Numbered from the stretch's first letter, positions 16,322 through 25,312 are shown. The stretch: DNA of 64,000 nucleotides from Streptomyces bauhiniae (GCF_004784475.1 NZ_SRRT01000008.1:62001-126000); one strand, 5' to 3'. The notes: a model not told the origin generated them from the letters alone. Numbers and translations: made by a program.

Positions 16322-17725
16322 ATGGACCTCGGCGTGCGATGGAAGCTGCACGGTGACGGGAAGAGTCCCGCACCCGGAGCGGTGGTGCGCCCCGACGAGC
16401 GGCTGACCTGGCCGCGCACGGTGGGCCTGGGCGCCCAGCACGTCGTGGCGATGTTCGGCGCCTCCTTCGTCGCCCCCGTGCTCATGGGCCTGGACCCCAA
16501 CCTGGCGATCATGATGTCGGGTGTGGCGACGGTGATCTTCCTGCTCGCCACGCGCGGCCGGGTCCCCAGCTACCTGGGCTGCTCGCTGTCCTTCGTGGGT
16601 GTCGCCGCGGTGATCCGCGCGGACGGCGGCAGCAGCGCGACCGTGACCGGCGCGATCCTCGTGGTCGGCGTGGCGTTGTTCCTGGTGGGTCTCGCGGTGC
16701 AGAAGTTCGGCGCGCGGATCATCCACGCCGCGATGCCGCCGATCGTCACGGGCGCCGTGGTCATGCTGATCGGCTTCAACCTGGCGCCGGTCACCGCGAC
16801 GACGTACTGGCCGCAGGACCAGTGGACGGCGCTGCTGGTGATGCTGTTCACCGGTCTGGCCGTGGTCTGCCTGCGCGGATTCTGGTCGCGCATCGCCATC
16901 TTCCTGGGCCTGGTCTTCGGCTACCTGATCTCCTGGATCTTCGACCTGACCCTCGGCAAGATCCACTCGGCGGACGCGAGCGGCAAGGTCACCGACCACT
17001 GGCGTCTGGACCTCTCCGGCGTCTCCAAGGCGGACTGGATCGGGCTGCCGACCTTCCACGGGCCGACGTTCCAGTGGTCGGCGATCCTGGTCGCGCTGCC
17101 CGTGGTGATCGCGCTGGTCGCGGAGAACGCGGGCCACGTCAAGGCGGTCGGCGAGATGACCGGCGACTCCCTGGACGACAAGCTCGGCACCGCGATCTCG
17201 GCGGACGGCGTCGCCTCGGTGCTGTCCACGGCGGTGGGCGGCCCGCCGAACACCACGTACTCCGAGAACATCGGCGTGATGGCCGCGACCCGGGTCTACT
17301 CCACGGCCGCCTACTGGGCCGCCGCCTGCTTCGCCCTGCTGTTCGGCGTCTGCCCCAAGTTCGGCGCGGTCGTGGCCGCGATCCCCGGCGGTGTCCTCGG
17401 CGGCATCACCGTCATCCTGTACGGCATGATCGGCCTGCTCGGCGCGCAGATCTGGCTGCACGGCAAGGTGGACCTGCGCAATCCGCTGAACCTGGTCCCG
17501 GCGGCCGCGGGCATCATCATCGGCGTCGGCAACGTCACCATGAAGTTCACCGACACCTTCTCGCTGAGCGGCATCGCGCTGGGCACCCTGGTCGTCATCA
17601 CCGGCTACCACGCCCTGCGCGCCTTCGCCCCGGCCCACCTGAAGACGCAGGAACCGCTGCTGGACGAAGGCACCTCGAAGTACGACGAGTCGGGGGAGAA
17701 CCCGGCCCGGCCCGACCAGCCGTAG
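16322..17725 (+). CDS. uraA: Uracil/xanthine permease, NCS2 family
   Basis: A 467-residue nucleobase-cation symporter of the NCS2 family with about 14 membrane helices. Family motifs are present: the GAQHVVAMFG stretch in helix 1, the glutamate in ENAGHVKAVGEMTGDSL (helix 8) and the proline-rich GGPPNTTYSENIG loop (helix 10). It imports uracil, possibly xanthine. The leader is very short; a TACAGA hexamer lies at 16299-16304 and there is no strong ribosome binding site. The spacing in UraA-like members and the absence of purine-type signatures favour uracil. Confidence 0.9.
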   Translation: MDLGVRWKLHGDGKSPAPGAVVRPDERLTWPRTVGLGAQHVVAMFGASFVAPVLMGLDPNLAIMMSGVATVIFLLATRGRVPSYLGCSLSFVGVAAVIRADGGSSATVTGAILVVGVALFLVGLAVQKFGARIIHAAMPPIVTGAVVMLIGFNLAPVTATTYWPQDQWTALLVMLFTGLAVVCLRGFWSRIAIFLGLVFGYLISWIFDLTLGKIHSADASGKVTDHWRLDLSGVSKADWIGLPTFHGPTFQWSAILVALPVVIALVAENAGHVKAVGEMTGDSLDDKLGTAISADGVASVLSTAVGGPPNTTYSENIGVMAATRVYSTAAYWAAACFALLFGVCPKFGAVVAAIPGGVLGGITVILYGMIGLLGAQIWLHGKVDLRNPLNLVPAAAGIIIGVGNVTMKFTDTFSLSGIALGTLVVITGYHALRAFAPAHLKTQEPLLDEGTSKYDESGENPARPDQP

Positions 17726-17734
17726 GAGCGCGGT

Positions 17735-17775
17735 CCGGCCCGGCGTTCGCTCGTTCCGGCGAAGCACCGGGCCGG
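17735..17775 (+). terminator. Hairpin terminator after uraA
   Basis: CCGGCCCGG (17735-17743) pairs with CCGGGCCGG (17767-17775), and an inner TTCGC/GCGAA stem extends it. It begins ten bases after the uraA stop codon. There is no T-run, as is usual in Streptomyces. Confidence 0.7.
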
Positions 17776-17814
17776 TCGGCCCACCGGCCGGTGCGCGGCT
17801 GCCACCCTTCCCCC

Positions 17815-18501
17815 ATGGTGCTGCCGCGATATACCACCACCCCCGTCGACGCCGTCCTGACCCGGATGCGCGCGCTCGACGCGGCGCTGCCCGAGCGGGA
17901 CGGGGTCGCGGTGTTCAACCGGGTCTACCTCAGCGTCACCGAGGAGGTGGACCGGCGGCTGGACGCCGGGGAGTTCCCGGACGCGTGCGCGGCGGCCGCG
18001 CTGGACGTCCGGTTCGCGGAGCGGTACCTCGCGGCCGTGGACGCGGTGGAGGACGACCGCCGTCCGCCCGCCTGCTGGCGCCCGCTGTTCCAGCTCCGCC
18101 GCCATCCCGGCGTGCGGCCGCTGCAGTTCGCGCTCGCGGGGATCAACGCGCACATCGGGCACGACCTCGCGCTCGCCGTGGTCGACACCTGCCGGGCGCT
18201 GGGGTGCGCGCCGGCCGAGCTGGAGGACGAGTTCGACCGGGTCGGCGAGCTGCTGGCCGAGCTGGAGGAGCGCATCCGCGAGGATCTGATGCCGGGTCCC
18301 GACCTGCTCCAGATCGCCGACCCGATCACGCATCTGCTGGGCGCGTGGAGCCTGGAGCGGGCCCGCGACGCCACCTGGTCGGCGGCCCGGGTCCTGTGGG
18401 CGCTGCGCCGCTGCGGCGACATGGCCGAGGAGTTCACGACCCGGCTGGACGCGGCGGTCGGCTTCGCGGGGCGGATGCTGCTCACACCGCTGGGTGACTG
18501 A
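17815..18501 (+). CDS. DUF5995 family protein
   Basis: A 228-residue soluble protein found across actinobacteria, of unknown function. It has conserved histidines in GINAHIGHDLALAVVDTC (about residue 108) and a second helical half ending LGAWSLERARDATW. The pattern of His and Asp on helices suggests a metal-binding helical bundle, but that is inference. The ATG at 17815 is followed at once by GTG; neither has a visible ribosome binding site, so the mRNA may be leaderless. Confidence 0.8.
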   Translation: MVLPRYTTTPVDAVLTRMRALDAALPERDGVAVFNRVYLSVTEEVDRRLDAGEFPDACAAAALDVRFAERYLAAVDAVEDDRRPPACWRPLFQLRRHPGVRPLQFALAGINAHIGHDLALAVVDTCRALGCAPAELEDEFDRVGELLAELEERIREDLMPGPDLLQIADPITHLLGAWSLERARDATWSAARVLWALRRCGDMAEEFTTRLDAAVGFAGRMLLTPLGD

Positions 18502-18510
18502 GGTGGCCTG

Positions 18511-18532
18511 AAGTCACTCCATCGGGTGACTT
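18511..18532. promoter_or_regulatory. Inverted repeat upstream of the F420 oxidoreductase
   Basis: AAGTCAC (18511-18517) and GTGACTT (18526-18532) are exact inverted repeats with an eight-base spacer. They lie 62 bases before the oxidoreductase start. The low GC content of the arms speaks for an operator rather than a terminator. No regulator gene is adjacent. Confidence 0.4.
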
Positions 18533-18593
18533 ACGGAACAGCCGGGCGAGGGCCGCGCGTTGAAGAGGCATCCCGACGCGAAGGAGCACCGGT

Positions 18594-19526
18594 ATGACGA
18601 CCAGGCTCGGCCTCGGCCTTCCCCAGATGCGCCAGTACGACCTCGGCAGGGACGTGCCCGACGTGGCACGCGCCGCCGAGGAGATCGGTTACGACAGCCT
18701 GTGGGTCTTCGAGCGGGCCCTGGTCCCGGAGCCCGCCACCCAGGGGCTCTACGGCATACCGGGTGCGCCCTGGCCGGACTACTACCGGGGTGTGGCCGAC
18801 CCCCTGGTCACCCTCACCCTGGCCGCCACCGCGACCTCGCGGGCCGAGCTGGGCTCCAGCGTGCTGGTCGCTCCGCTGCACCTCCCCTTCCAGCTCGCCA
18901 AGTCGCTGGCCACGCTGGACGCGGTGAGCGGCGGGCGGGTGATCGCGGGCTTCGGCACGGGCTGGTCCCTGGACGAGTACGCGGCCTCGGGGGTGCTCCC
19001 CTTCGAGGAGCGCGGCACGGCGCTGGACGAGGTGATCGCGGTGTGCCGGGCCGTGTGGGGTCCCGATCCGGTCGTCCATCACGGCAAGACCACCGACATC
19101 GCCTCGGCGGTCGTCGGCCCGAAGCCGGTGCGGCCGATCCCGGTCCTGCTGGCGGCGACCAACCGGCGGGCGATGCGGCGGCTGGTGGAGCGGGCCGACG
19201 GCTGGCTGCCGGGCGCCTACGGCCCCGAGCAGCTCGCCGCCCAGTGGCGCGACCTGCGGGAACTGGCCGAGGAGGCCGGTCGCACGGAACCCGTCCGTAC
19301 GGTCATCCGGGTCAACGCGCGCGTGGCCGCGAAGCCGAACACCGCCGCGGACCGCCCGCTGTTCGAGGGCGACACCGACCAGATCGCGGCCGACGTCGCG
19401 GCGCACACCGGCATCGTCCCGGACGCGGAGATACTCCTCGACGTCCAGAGCGAGGCACGGGACGCGGCCGAACTGAAGGACACCGCCGCCGAGCTGTACG
19501 AGAAGGCGCGGGCGGCCGGGGTCTGA
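18594..19526 (+). CDS. LLM-class F420-dependent oxidoreductase
   Basis: A 310-residue luciferase-like TIM-barrel enzyme of the actinobacterial F420-dependent type. The barrel begins RLGLGLPQMRQYD. GGRVIAGFGTGW (about 109-120) is the strand-loop that contacts the cofactor in this family, and VLLAATNRRAMRRLVERADGW matches the third conserved block. The cofactor could be FMN instead. Substrate unknown. AAGGAG precedes the ATG. It stands alone between a DUF5995 gene and the convergent oxidase gene. Confidence 0.85.
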   Translation: MTTRLGLGLPQMRQYDLGRDVPDVARAAEEIGYDSLWVFERALVPEPATQGLYGIPGAPWPDYYRGVADPLVTLTLAATATSRAELGSSVLVAPLHLPFQLAKSLATLDAVSGGRVIAGFGTGWSLDEYAASGVLPFEERGTALDEVIAVCRAVWGPDPVVHHGKTTDIASAVVGPKPVRPIPVLLAATNRRAMRRLVERADGWLPGAYGPEQLAAQWRDLRELAEEAGRTEPVRTVIRVNARVAAKPNTAADRPLFEGDTDQIAADVAAHTGIVPDAEILLDVQSEARDAAELKDTAAELYEKARAAGV

Positions 19527-19562
19527 ACCCCGGGCCACCCGCGCCCGCTCCAGCCCTCCGGC

Positions 19563-21260
19563 TCAGTCCTCGGGCAGCTCGACGGGTGCGATCTCGTCGT
19601 ACACGTCGCCGGGGCCCGGGTTGGTCGGGTCGGTCTCGCCGCCGAAGTGCCGCATGACGCCCCAGACCGCGTTCAGCGCGGTCTGGACCGCGCCCTCGGC
19701 CCAGCCGGCCGTCCAGGAGATGTCGTCACCGGCGAGGAAGACGCCCCGCTTGTCCTCGGGCAGCCGGTCCTGCATGAAGTGCGTGAACAGGCGGCGCTGG
19801 TAGCGGTAGTGGCCCGGCAGGTTGGCCTTGAACGCGCCCATGAAGTAGGGCTCGTTCTCCCAGGAGACGGTCACCGGGTTGCCGATGATGTGCTTCCGGA
19901 TGTCGACCTTCGGGTAGATCTCGCCGAGCGACTTGAGCATGACCTCCATCCGCTCGTTCGCGGACAGCGGCAGCCACTTCAGGCTGTCGTCGCACCAGGT
20001 GTAGGAGAGGCAGATGACGGCGGGCTTGTCCGGGCCCTCGTCCAGCAGATAGGTGCCGCGCGTCATCCGGTCGGTGAGCGTCATCGACATGACGTCCCGG
20101 CCGGTCTCCTCGTCCTTGTCCAGCCAGAAGGGCCGGTCCACGGGCACGAAGAGCTTGCTGGACTCCATGTAGTGCGTGCGCTCGATCGCGGTCCAGTGGT
20201 CGATCGGGAAGAGCGAGTCGTCGCAGGCGATCTTGGAGAGCAGCATCCAGGACTGGGCGGTGAAGATGGCCGCCTGGTAGGTCCGGATGTCGCCGTTCGC
20301 GTCGGTGACCGTGATCCGGTTGCCGGAGGTGCGGTTCAGCCGGGTCACGGCCGGGCGGGGCTCGCCGCCGACGTGCAGGGACGCCAGCGAGGTGCCGTAG
20401 GGCCAGTGGACGATCTTCTCCGGCTCGCGCTCCCACATCCGCAGCGGCAGCTGCTGGGAGCCGCCGACGATGCCCCGGTGGTGGTCGTCGGCCTCCGTGT
20501 AGACGACGCGCAGGATCTCCAGGATGGAGTTGGGGAAGTCGGTGTCCCAGCCGCCGGTGCCGAAGCCGACCTGGCCGAAGATCTCCCGGTGCCGGAAGGA
20601 CTTGAACGCCTCGGAGTCGCAGAGGAAGCCGTAGAAGGTCTGGTTGTCGAGCTTCTCGACCAGCTTCGCCCAGATCTCGCGGATGCGCGGCACGTCACGC
20701 TCGCGCATGGCGCGGTTCATGTCGGAGAAGTCGGCACCCTCCTCCAGGCACTTGCCCCACGCGGCGGCGACGTCCCGGTAGACCTGGGGCAGGTCCTCGA
20801 CCGTCTCCGCGTAGTGCGACTCGCCCTTGAGGTCCACGACAGTGGACGGCGTGCCCTCGGCCAGCGGGTTGGGGAAGGGCCGGGTGTGCAGGCCGACGAG
20901 GTCGATGTAATGCTGGAGGGCCGTGGAGGACGGCGGGAAGCGCATCGCGCCCATCTCGGCGGTCAGCGACTCGTCGCAGCCCTCGAACCCGACGGTCCGC
21001 AGCCGGCCGCCGAGCTGGTCGGCCTCGTAGACGACGGGCTTGAGGCCCATCTTCATCAGCTCGTAGGCGGCGACGATGCCGGACAGACCGCCGCCGATGA
21101 CGGCGACCTCGGTGCCGTGCTCGGTCGCCGGTATCTGGCCGAGCCCCGCCGGGTGGGCGAGGAAGTCGTCGTAGGCGTAGGGGAAGTCCGGGCCGAACAT
21201 GGTGATCGGCGGCTGCTGCTCGTCGGCGTGCTCGACGGCGTTGGGCACCGTGGACGTCAT
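19563..21260 (-). CDS. FAD amine oxidase, tryptophan 2-monooxygenase-like
   Basis: A 565-residue flavoprotein of the amine oxidase family. The FAD-binding GGGLSG is at 56-61, with E79 and the GGRL motif at 84-87; the C-terminal FAD contact is FLAGDDISWTAGWAEGA. Length and the MGAFKANLPGHYRYQ block resemble tryptophan 2-monooxygenase (IaaM), and the conserved lysine (ESSKLFVP) and tryptophan (SYTW) of that enzyme are present. It would then oxidise an aromatic amino acid to the acetamide with loss of CO2. L-amino acid oxidase is the alternative. It lies 54 bases downstream of a nitrilase-family amidase in the same direction. Confidence 0.82.
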   Translation of the reverse strand: MTSTVPNAVEHADEQQPPITMFGPDFPYAYDDFLAHPAGLGQIPATEHGTEVAVIGGGLSGIVAAYELMKMGLKPVVYEADQLGGRLRTVGFEGCDESLTAEMGAMRFPPSSTALQHYIDLVGLHTRPFPNPLAEGTPSTVVDLKGESHYAETVEDLPQVYRDVAAAWGKCLEEGADFSDMNRAMRERDVPRIREIWAKLVEKLDNQTFYGFLCDSEAFKSFRHREIFGQVGFGTGGWDTDFPNSILEILRVVYTEADDHHRGIVGGSQQLPLRMWEREPEKIVHWPYGTSLASLHVGGEPRPAVTRLNRTSGNRITVTDANGDIRTYQAAIFTAQSWMLLSKIACDDSLFPIDHWTAIERTHYMESSKLFVPVDRPFWLDKDEETGRDVMSMTLTDRMTRGTYLLDEGPDKPAVICLSYTWCDDSLKWLPLSANERMEVMLKSLGEIYPKVDIRKHIIGNPVTVSWENEPYFMGAFKANLPGHYRYQRRLFTHFMQDRLPEDKRGVFLAGDDISWTAGWAEGAVQTALNAVWGVMRHFGGETDPTNPGPGDVYDEIAPVELPED

Positions 21261-21314
21261 GGGGTACGGACTCCTTGCGCGGAAGTACTGCGACGAACTG
21301 TGGGGGGGGGAGGT

Positions 21315-22109
21315 TCAGGCGGTGAGCGAGCCGTACAGACCGGGGCGGCGGTCGTTCAGGTACGGGTTGGCCTCGCGGGAGGCGGCCAGGAAGGCGGGGT
21401 CGGCATCGGCGAACACCAGCTCGGCCGAGGCGCGCCCGGCGCGGACGCGGGCCACCCCGTCGGGCCCGGCCAGCGTGGTGAGCCCGACGAACTCGAACTC
21501 CCCTTCCTGGCCGACCCGGTTGACGTAGGCCACGTACATCTGGTTCTCGAAGGCCCGCACCGGGATCATCGACTCCGGCACGAACTGGTACGGGTGCATC
21601 TGCGCGGTCGGCACGATCAGCAGGTCGGTGCCGGCCAGCGCGTGGGCCCGGACGTTCTCCGGGAACTCGACGTCGTAGCAGATCAGCAGGCCCACGGTGA
21701 GGCCGTTCAGCTCGGTCTGGACGACCTGCCGCTCGCCCGGCGTGAAGTGGTCGCGCTCGAAGCAGCCGAAGAGGTGGGTCTTGCGGTAGTTGGCGAGCCT
21801 GGCGCCCTCGGCCGAGATGATCTGGGCGGAGTTGTAGACGGTGTCGCCGTCGCGCTCGGGGTAGCCGTAGGCGATGGCGAGGCCGTGCCGGGTGGCGATG
21901 TCGGCGACGGCGTCGGCCGAGTCGCCGTCGGCGGGCTCGGCGAGGTGCGGGATCTCGCCGCCGATCGCGTACCCGGTCAGGAACATCTCCGGTGCGGCCA
22001 GCAGCCCGGCGCCCGCCCCGGCGGCGCGGCCCGCGGCCTCGTCGAGGACCTTGAGGTTCTCGGCGACGGAACCGGGGCGGCCAGAGCTCTGGAGCAGGGC
22101 GGTGCGCAT
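21315..22109 (-). CDS. Carbon-nitrogen hydrolase (nitrilase superfamily amidase)
   Basis: A 264-residue amidase with the full catalytic triad of the nitrilase superfamily: E41 (APEMFLTGY), K110 (NYRKTHLF) and C144 (LICYDVEFPEN). It hydrolyses an amide to acid and ammonia. Being the first gene of a two-gene unit with a tryptophan 2-monooxygenase-like oxidase, it could convert indole-3-acetamide or a related aryl-acetamide into the acid. The ATG at 22109 follows GAGGA. The downstream intergenic gap contains an unusual run of nine G on the plus strand (21302-21310). Confidence 0.87.
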   Translation of the reverse strand: MRTALLQSSGRPGSVAENLKVLDEAAGRAAGAGAGLLAAPEMFLTGYAIGGEIPHLAEPADGDSADAVADIATRHGLAIAYGYPERDGDTVYNSAQIISAEGARLANYRKTHLFGCFERDHFTPGERQVVQTELNGLTVGLLICYDVEFPENVRAHALAGTDLLIVPTAQMHPYQFVPESMIPVRAFENQMYVAYVNRVGQEGEFEFVGLTTLAGPDGVARVRAGRASAELVFADADPAFLAASREANPYLNDRRPGLYGSLTA

Positions 22110-22164
22110 GGGTGTTCCTCACCGGGAAAAAGGGGGATTCGGGGGGCATCGGGAAGCCAGTAAG

Positions 22165-22194
22165 ACGGTACGGTCGGCGCGCTCACCCGGACAA
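22165..22194 (-). promoter_or_regulatory. Promoter of the amidase-oxidase unit
   Basis: On the minus strand TTGTCC (22189-22194) and TACCGT (22165-22170) are separated by 18 bases, predicting a start near 22158, about 50 bases before the amidase ATG. Confidence 0.35.
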
Positions 22195-22259
22195 GAAGCA
22201 CCCGTTGCGCGCCGGTGCGCGGTTCGTTGCGTCGAGAGGCCCCCGGACGGCGATTCGTT

Positions 22260-22282
22260 GCGCGTGCCACGGATGCACGCGC
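22260..22282 (-). terminator. Hairpin after the conservon-like operon
   Basis: GCGCGTGC (22260-22267) and GCACGCGC (22275-22282) are exact inverted repeats with a seven-base loop, 12 bases beyond the DUF742 stop on the minus strand. Its position suggests the operon ends here, without a fourth gene. Confidence 0.5.
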
Positions 22283-22293
22283 GTAGAAAACGG

Positions 22294-22674
22294 CTACAGC
22301 TCGCGCAGCCTGCGCACGATCTCGCGCAGCAGCTCGGGGTCGGCGGTGCCCTCGTGGACCGGGAGGCGGCGGGGCGCGTCGATGCGGATCAGTCCCTGTT
22401 CGGCCAGGTCACCGAGGAGTACGCGGACCACGGTGAGCGGCAGATCGGCGTCGGCCGCCAGCTCGACGACCGGGCGCGGGCCGCGCCGGACATGGCCGAG
22501 CAGCGCCGCGCGGGCGTGGTCGACACCGGGACCGTCCGGGCCGGGCTCCAGGGCCGTGACCCGTGACATCAGGTCGATGGCCAGCCGCGCCGAGGGCCGG
22601 GTGCGGCCACGGGTGACGGTGTAGGGGCGGACCATCGCCCCGGTGTCCTCCTCGTACCAGTACTCCTCGTCCAC
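22294..22674 (-). CDS. DUF742 protein (conservon component C)
   Basis: A 126-residue DUF742 protein, the third member (CvnC-like) of actinobacterial conservons. The acidic, Tyr-rich start and VRPYTVTRGRTRPS are typical, followed by a winged-helix-like region (about 65-115). In other conservons it forms a membrane-associated complex with the sensor kinase, the roadblock protein and a small GTPase. Here no GTPase follows: the next gene downstream begins a different unit. GTG start at 22674, six bases after the roadblock stop. Confidence 0.87.
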   Translation of the reverse strand: MDEEYWYEEDTGAMVRPYTVTRGRTRPSARLAIDLMSRVTALEPGPDGPGVDHARAALLGHVRRGPRPVVELAADADLPLTVVRVLLGDLAEQGLIRIDAPRRLPVHEGTADPELLREIVRRLREL

Positions 22675-22680
22675 CGCCGG

Positions 22681-23118
22681 TCACGGCGCCGAGCGGGCCG
22701 CGGCGTCCAGGTGGCGGCCGAGGCGGCGGACGAGAAGGGTCATCTCGTGGGCGAGCTGCCCCACGTCGGTGCGGGCCTCGCACAGCACGGCGAGCCGGCT
22801 GCCGTGCCCGGCGGGGGTGATGAAGAGGTAGGCGTCCTCCAGCATGACCATGGTCTGCCGGACCTCCCCGGCGGCGAACCGGTCCCCCGCCGAGCCGGCG
22901 AGCCCCTGGAGGCCCGAGCAGACGGCGGACAGGTGCTCGATGTCGCGGCGGCGCATGCCGTCGGAGCTGCTGAGCGGCAGCCCGTCGGCGGTCAGGAGCA
23001 CGGCCTGGCGGACGTGCTCGGTGCGCGCGACGAGGTCGTCGAGCAGCCAGCCCAGGTCGGTACCGGGCGCGCCCTCGGGCACGGCCGGGTTCTCCGGGTT
23101 CAGATCGTCACCGTACAT
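22681..23118 (-). CDS. Roadblock/LC7 protein (conservon component B)
   Basis: A 145-residue roadblock/LC7-domain protein like CvnB/MglB. The DLGWLLDDLVARTEHVRQAVLL opening region (given in part) and GLPLSSSDGMRR are family hallmarks. Such proteins act as GAP or scaffold for a cognate small GTPase. Its first codons overlap the last 11 bases of the kinase gene, implying tight co-translation. Confidence 0.9.
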   Translation of the reverse strand: MYGDDLNPENPAVPEGAPGTDLGWLLDDLVARTEHVRQAVLLTADGLPLSSSDGMRRRDIEHLSAVCSGLQGLAGSAGDRFAAGEVRQTMVMLEDAYLFITPAGHGSRLAVLCEARTDVGQLAHEMTLLVRRLGRHLDAAARSAP

Positions 23119-25312
23119 CGTCGGTGTCCGTCCCTTCGTCGGCGTTGACGTCGGCGGGAATGCCGTTGCGGCCGTCGCTCAGGCCCCGCTGGAAGGCGGC
23201 GAACAGGGCCCGCATCTCCTCGGGGTCGGCCGCGCCGAGCGGGGTGTCGTCGGCGGGCGGCGGGTCGGCGCGGAGTTCGGGGGCGAGGGACGCCTGCCGG
23301 GTGCGGGTGGGCAGGGCGGCGGTGCCGGGAGACACCTGGACGGGCGTGCGCACCGGTCTGCGGGGGCTCGGCGGTGCGGGGGCCGGGCGGGCTGCCGCGG
23401 GCTCGACGGTCGCCAGCACCCCGGCGGGGATCAGCACGGTGGCGGTCGTGCCCCCGTAGGGGGATTCCCCGAGGCCGACCTCGATGCCGTGCCGGGCGGC
23501 GAGGCGGCCGACCACGTACAGGCCGAGCCGGTCGTGTCGGGTGGGGTCGAAGGCGTCGGGGTCGCGCAGGGTGCGTGTCGCTTCGTCGCGCTGTGCGGCG
23601 TCCAGGCCGAGGCCCCGGTCGTCCACGCGGAGCACGAGGTGGCCGTCCTCGTGCTCGGTGCGCAGGGTGACCTCGGTGTGCGGGGGCGAGAACAGGGTGG
23701 CGTTCTCCAGGAGTTCGGCCAGCAGGTGCACCAGGTCGGCGACGGCGTCCGCCGCGATCCCGTCGTCCGGCATCGGCGGCACCACCACGCGGGCGTACGC
23801 CTCGATCTCGCTCACCGCCGAGGCGACCACGTCCGCGACGGGTACGGGCCCGCGCCAGCGGCGGCCGGGTGCGGCGCCGGAGAGGATGATCAGGCTCTCC
23901 GCGTGGCGGCGCATCCGGGTGGTGAGGTGGTCGATCCGGAACAGCTCGCGCAGCACGTCGGGGTCGTCGGTGCGCCGCTCCAGGGTGTCGACCAGCTTCA
24001 ACTGCCGGTGCACGAGCGCCTGGTTGCGGCGGGCGATGTTGAGCAGGACCGCCGACAGCCCCCGGCGCAGGGCGGCTTGATGGACGGCGGCCTCGACGGC
24101 GGCCAGCCGGGCGGTGTTGAAGGAGCGGCCGACCTGGCCGATCTCGTCGTCGCACCCCTCGTCGGCGGCCAGCGGCGGCGCCTCGGCGGCCGCGTCGACC
24201 CGCTCCCCCGCGCTCAACCGGCGCATCACGTCCGGGAGTTGACGGGTGCTGAGCAGGTCGGCCGCGTCGCGGAGGTTCTCCAGCCGCCGGGAGACGCGCC
24301 GGGCACCGCGTACCGCGAGCCACAGGGAGAGTCCCGCGACGGCCAGCCCGGCCGCACCGACGACCGCCGCCTTGGTCAACTCCCGGTAGGCGAAGGCCCG
24401 TCCGCGTGCGGCGGAGTGCTCGGCGGCGCTGGAGCACAGCCGCATGTAGCTGTGCACGGCCCGGTCCGCGACCGACCGCCAGGTGTCGGCGGCCACCGCC
24501 TGATCCGCACCGCCGGCCCCGGCGGCGAGCAGCGCGTCCTCGGCGCTTTCCAGCGCCCGGTGCGGGCCGCCGTCGCGGAACTCCTCGTACAGCGCGCGGG
24601 AGTCGGCGGGCAGGTCGGGCGCGTAGGTCCGCTCGAAGAGGCGGCGGTCCTCGATGGTGGCGGTGAGCAGGGCGTACTCGGCCGGGGTGAGGGTGCCGGC
24701 GGCCCGTGCCCCGGCGACCAGGGCGTCCTCGCGGGAGACGAACTCGCGCACCCGGACCAGTTCGATGACGGTCTGGGACTCGCGGGCGAGCTGTCCGGCC
24801 TGGAGGGCGGTGAGCGCGGACTCGACGGCGAAGCCGGGTTCGACCAGGGCGCTGTACTCGGTGACGGCCTTGTCCCAGCCGATCCGCCGGGACAGCACGT
24901 CCCGGCGCAAAGCCTCCAGCTTCCCGGTGGCGGTGACCATGGCGTCCAGGGCCCGGCGCTGCCGGCCGGTGAGCCGGTCGCGGTCGCCGCTCGAAAGGGC
25001 GCGGCGCATCGCGGTGACCGCGCGGTCGGTGCGGCGCTGCTGGGCGAGGAGGGCGGCCGCCGGTGCGCTGGCGCGCGGGTCGCCGAGGTGGGCGGCGGTC
25101 ATGCGGCGCTCGATCTGGATCTGCCCGATCGCGGTGTCCACGGGGGTGCCGTAGTCCTCGTAGACCCCCTGGAGCCGGATCAGGGCCCGTAACTCGCCGG
25201 TGACGGAGACCATCGCGAAGCTCCACAGCGCGGTCAGCGCGAGGGCCGGGGCCAGGGCGAGGGCGATGATGCGGGCGCGGACGGTACGGGGACGGCAGAC
25301 GGGCCAACGCAT
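23108..25312 (-). CDS. Nitrate-sensing-type membrane histidine kinase-like protein (conservon component A)
   Basis: A 734-residue sensor. A membrane helix (about 12-36) is followed by an extracytoplasmic nitrate/nitrite-sensor-like helical domain (about 45-310), a second membrane helix (about 320-340), a HAMP-like stretch, a dimerisation region (RRNQALVHRQLKLVDTLERR) and an HATPase_c domain (about 480-590; LLENATLFSPPHTEV as N box and DRGLGLD as G1 box). The tail is Pro/Ala-rich and disordered. This is the layout of CvnA proteins, which lack a standard response regulator partner. It heads the cvnABC-like operon. Confidence 0.88.
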   Translation of the reverse strand: MRWPVCRPRTVRARIIALALAPALALTALWSFAMVSVTGELRALIRLQGVYEDYGTPVDTAIGQIQIERRMTAAHLGDPRASAPAAALLAQQRRTDRAVTAMRRALSSGDRDRLTGRQRRALDAMVTATGKLEALRRDVLSRRIGWDKAVTEYSALVEPGFAVESALTALQAGQLARESQTVIELVRVREFVSREDALVAGARAAGTLTPAEYALLTATIEDRRLFERTYAPDLPADSRALYEEFRDGGPHRALESAEDALLAAGAGGADQAVAADTWRSVADRAVHSYMRLCSSAAEHSAARGRAFAYRELTKAAVVGAAGLAVAGLSLWLAVRGARRVSRRLENLRDAADLLSTRQLPDVMRRLSAGERVDAAAEAPPLAADEGCDDEIGQVGRSFNTARLAAVEAAVHQAALRRGLSAVLLNIARRNQALVHRQLKLVDTLERRTDDPDVLRELFRIDHLTTRMRRHAESLIILSGAAPGRRWRGPVPVADVVASAVSEIEAYARVVVPPMPDDGIAADAVADLVHLLAELLENATLFSPPHTEVTLRTEHEDGHLVLRVDDRGLGLDAAQRDEATRTLRDPDAFDPTRHDRLGLYVVGRLAARHGIEVGLGESPYGGTTATVLIPAGVLATVEPAAARPAPAPPSPRRPVRTPVQVSPGTAALPTRTRQASLAPELRADPPPADDTPLGAADPEEMRALFAAFQRGLSDGRNGIPADVNADEGTDTDDVR

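Noticed and set aside
21302..21310. Run of nine G between oxidase and amidase genes as phase-variation tract
   Set aside because: It lies outside both reading frames and away from promoter boxes; chance or sequencing effect is as likely.
13163..22109. Secondary-metabolite gene cluster
   Set aside because: The genes are single transport, redox and regulatory functions in different orientations; no synthase, carrier protein or tailoring set is present.
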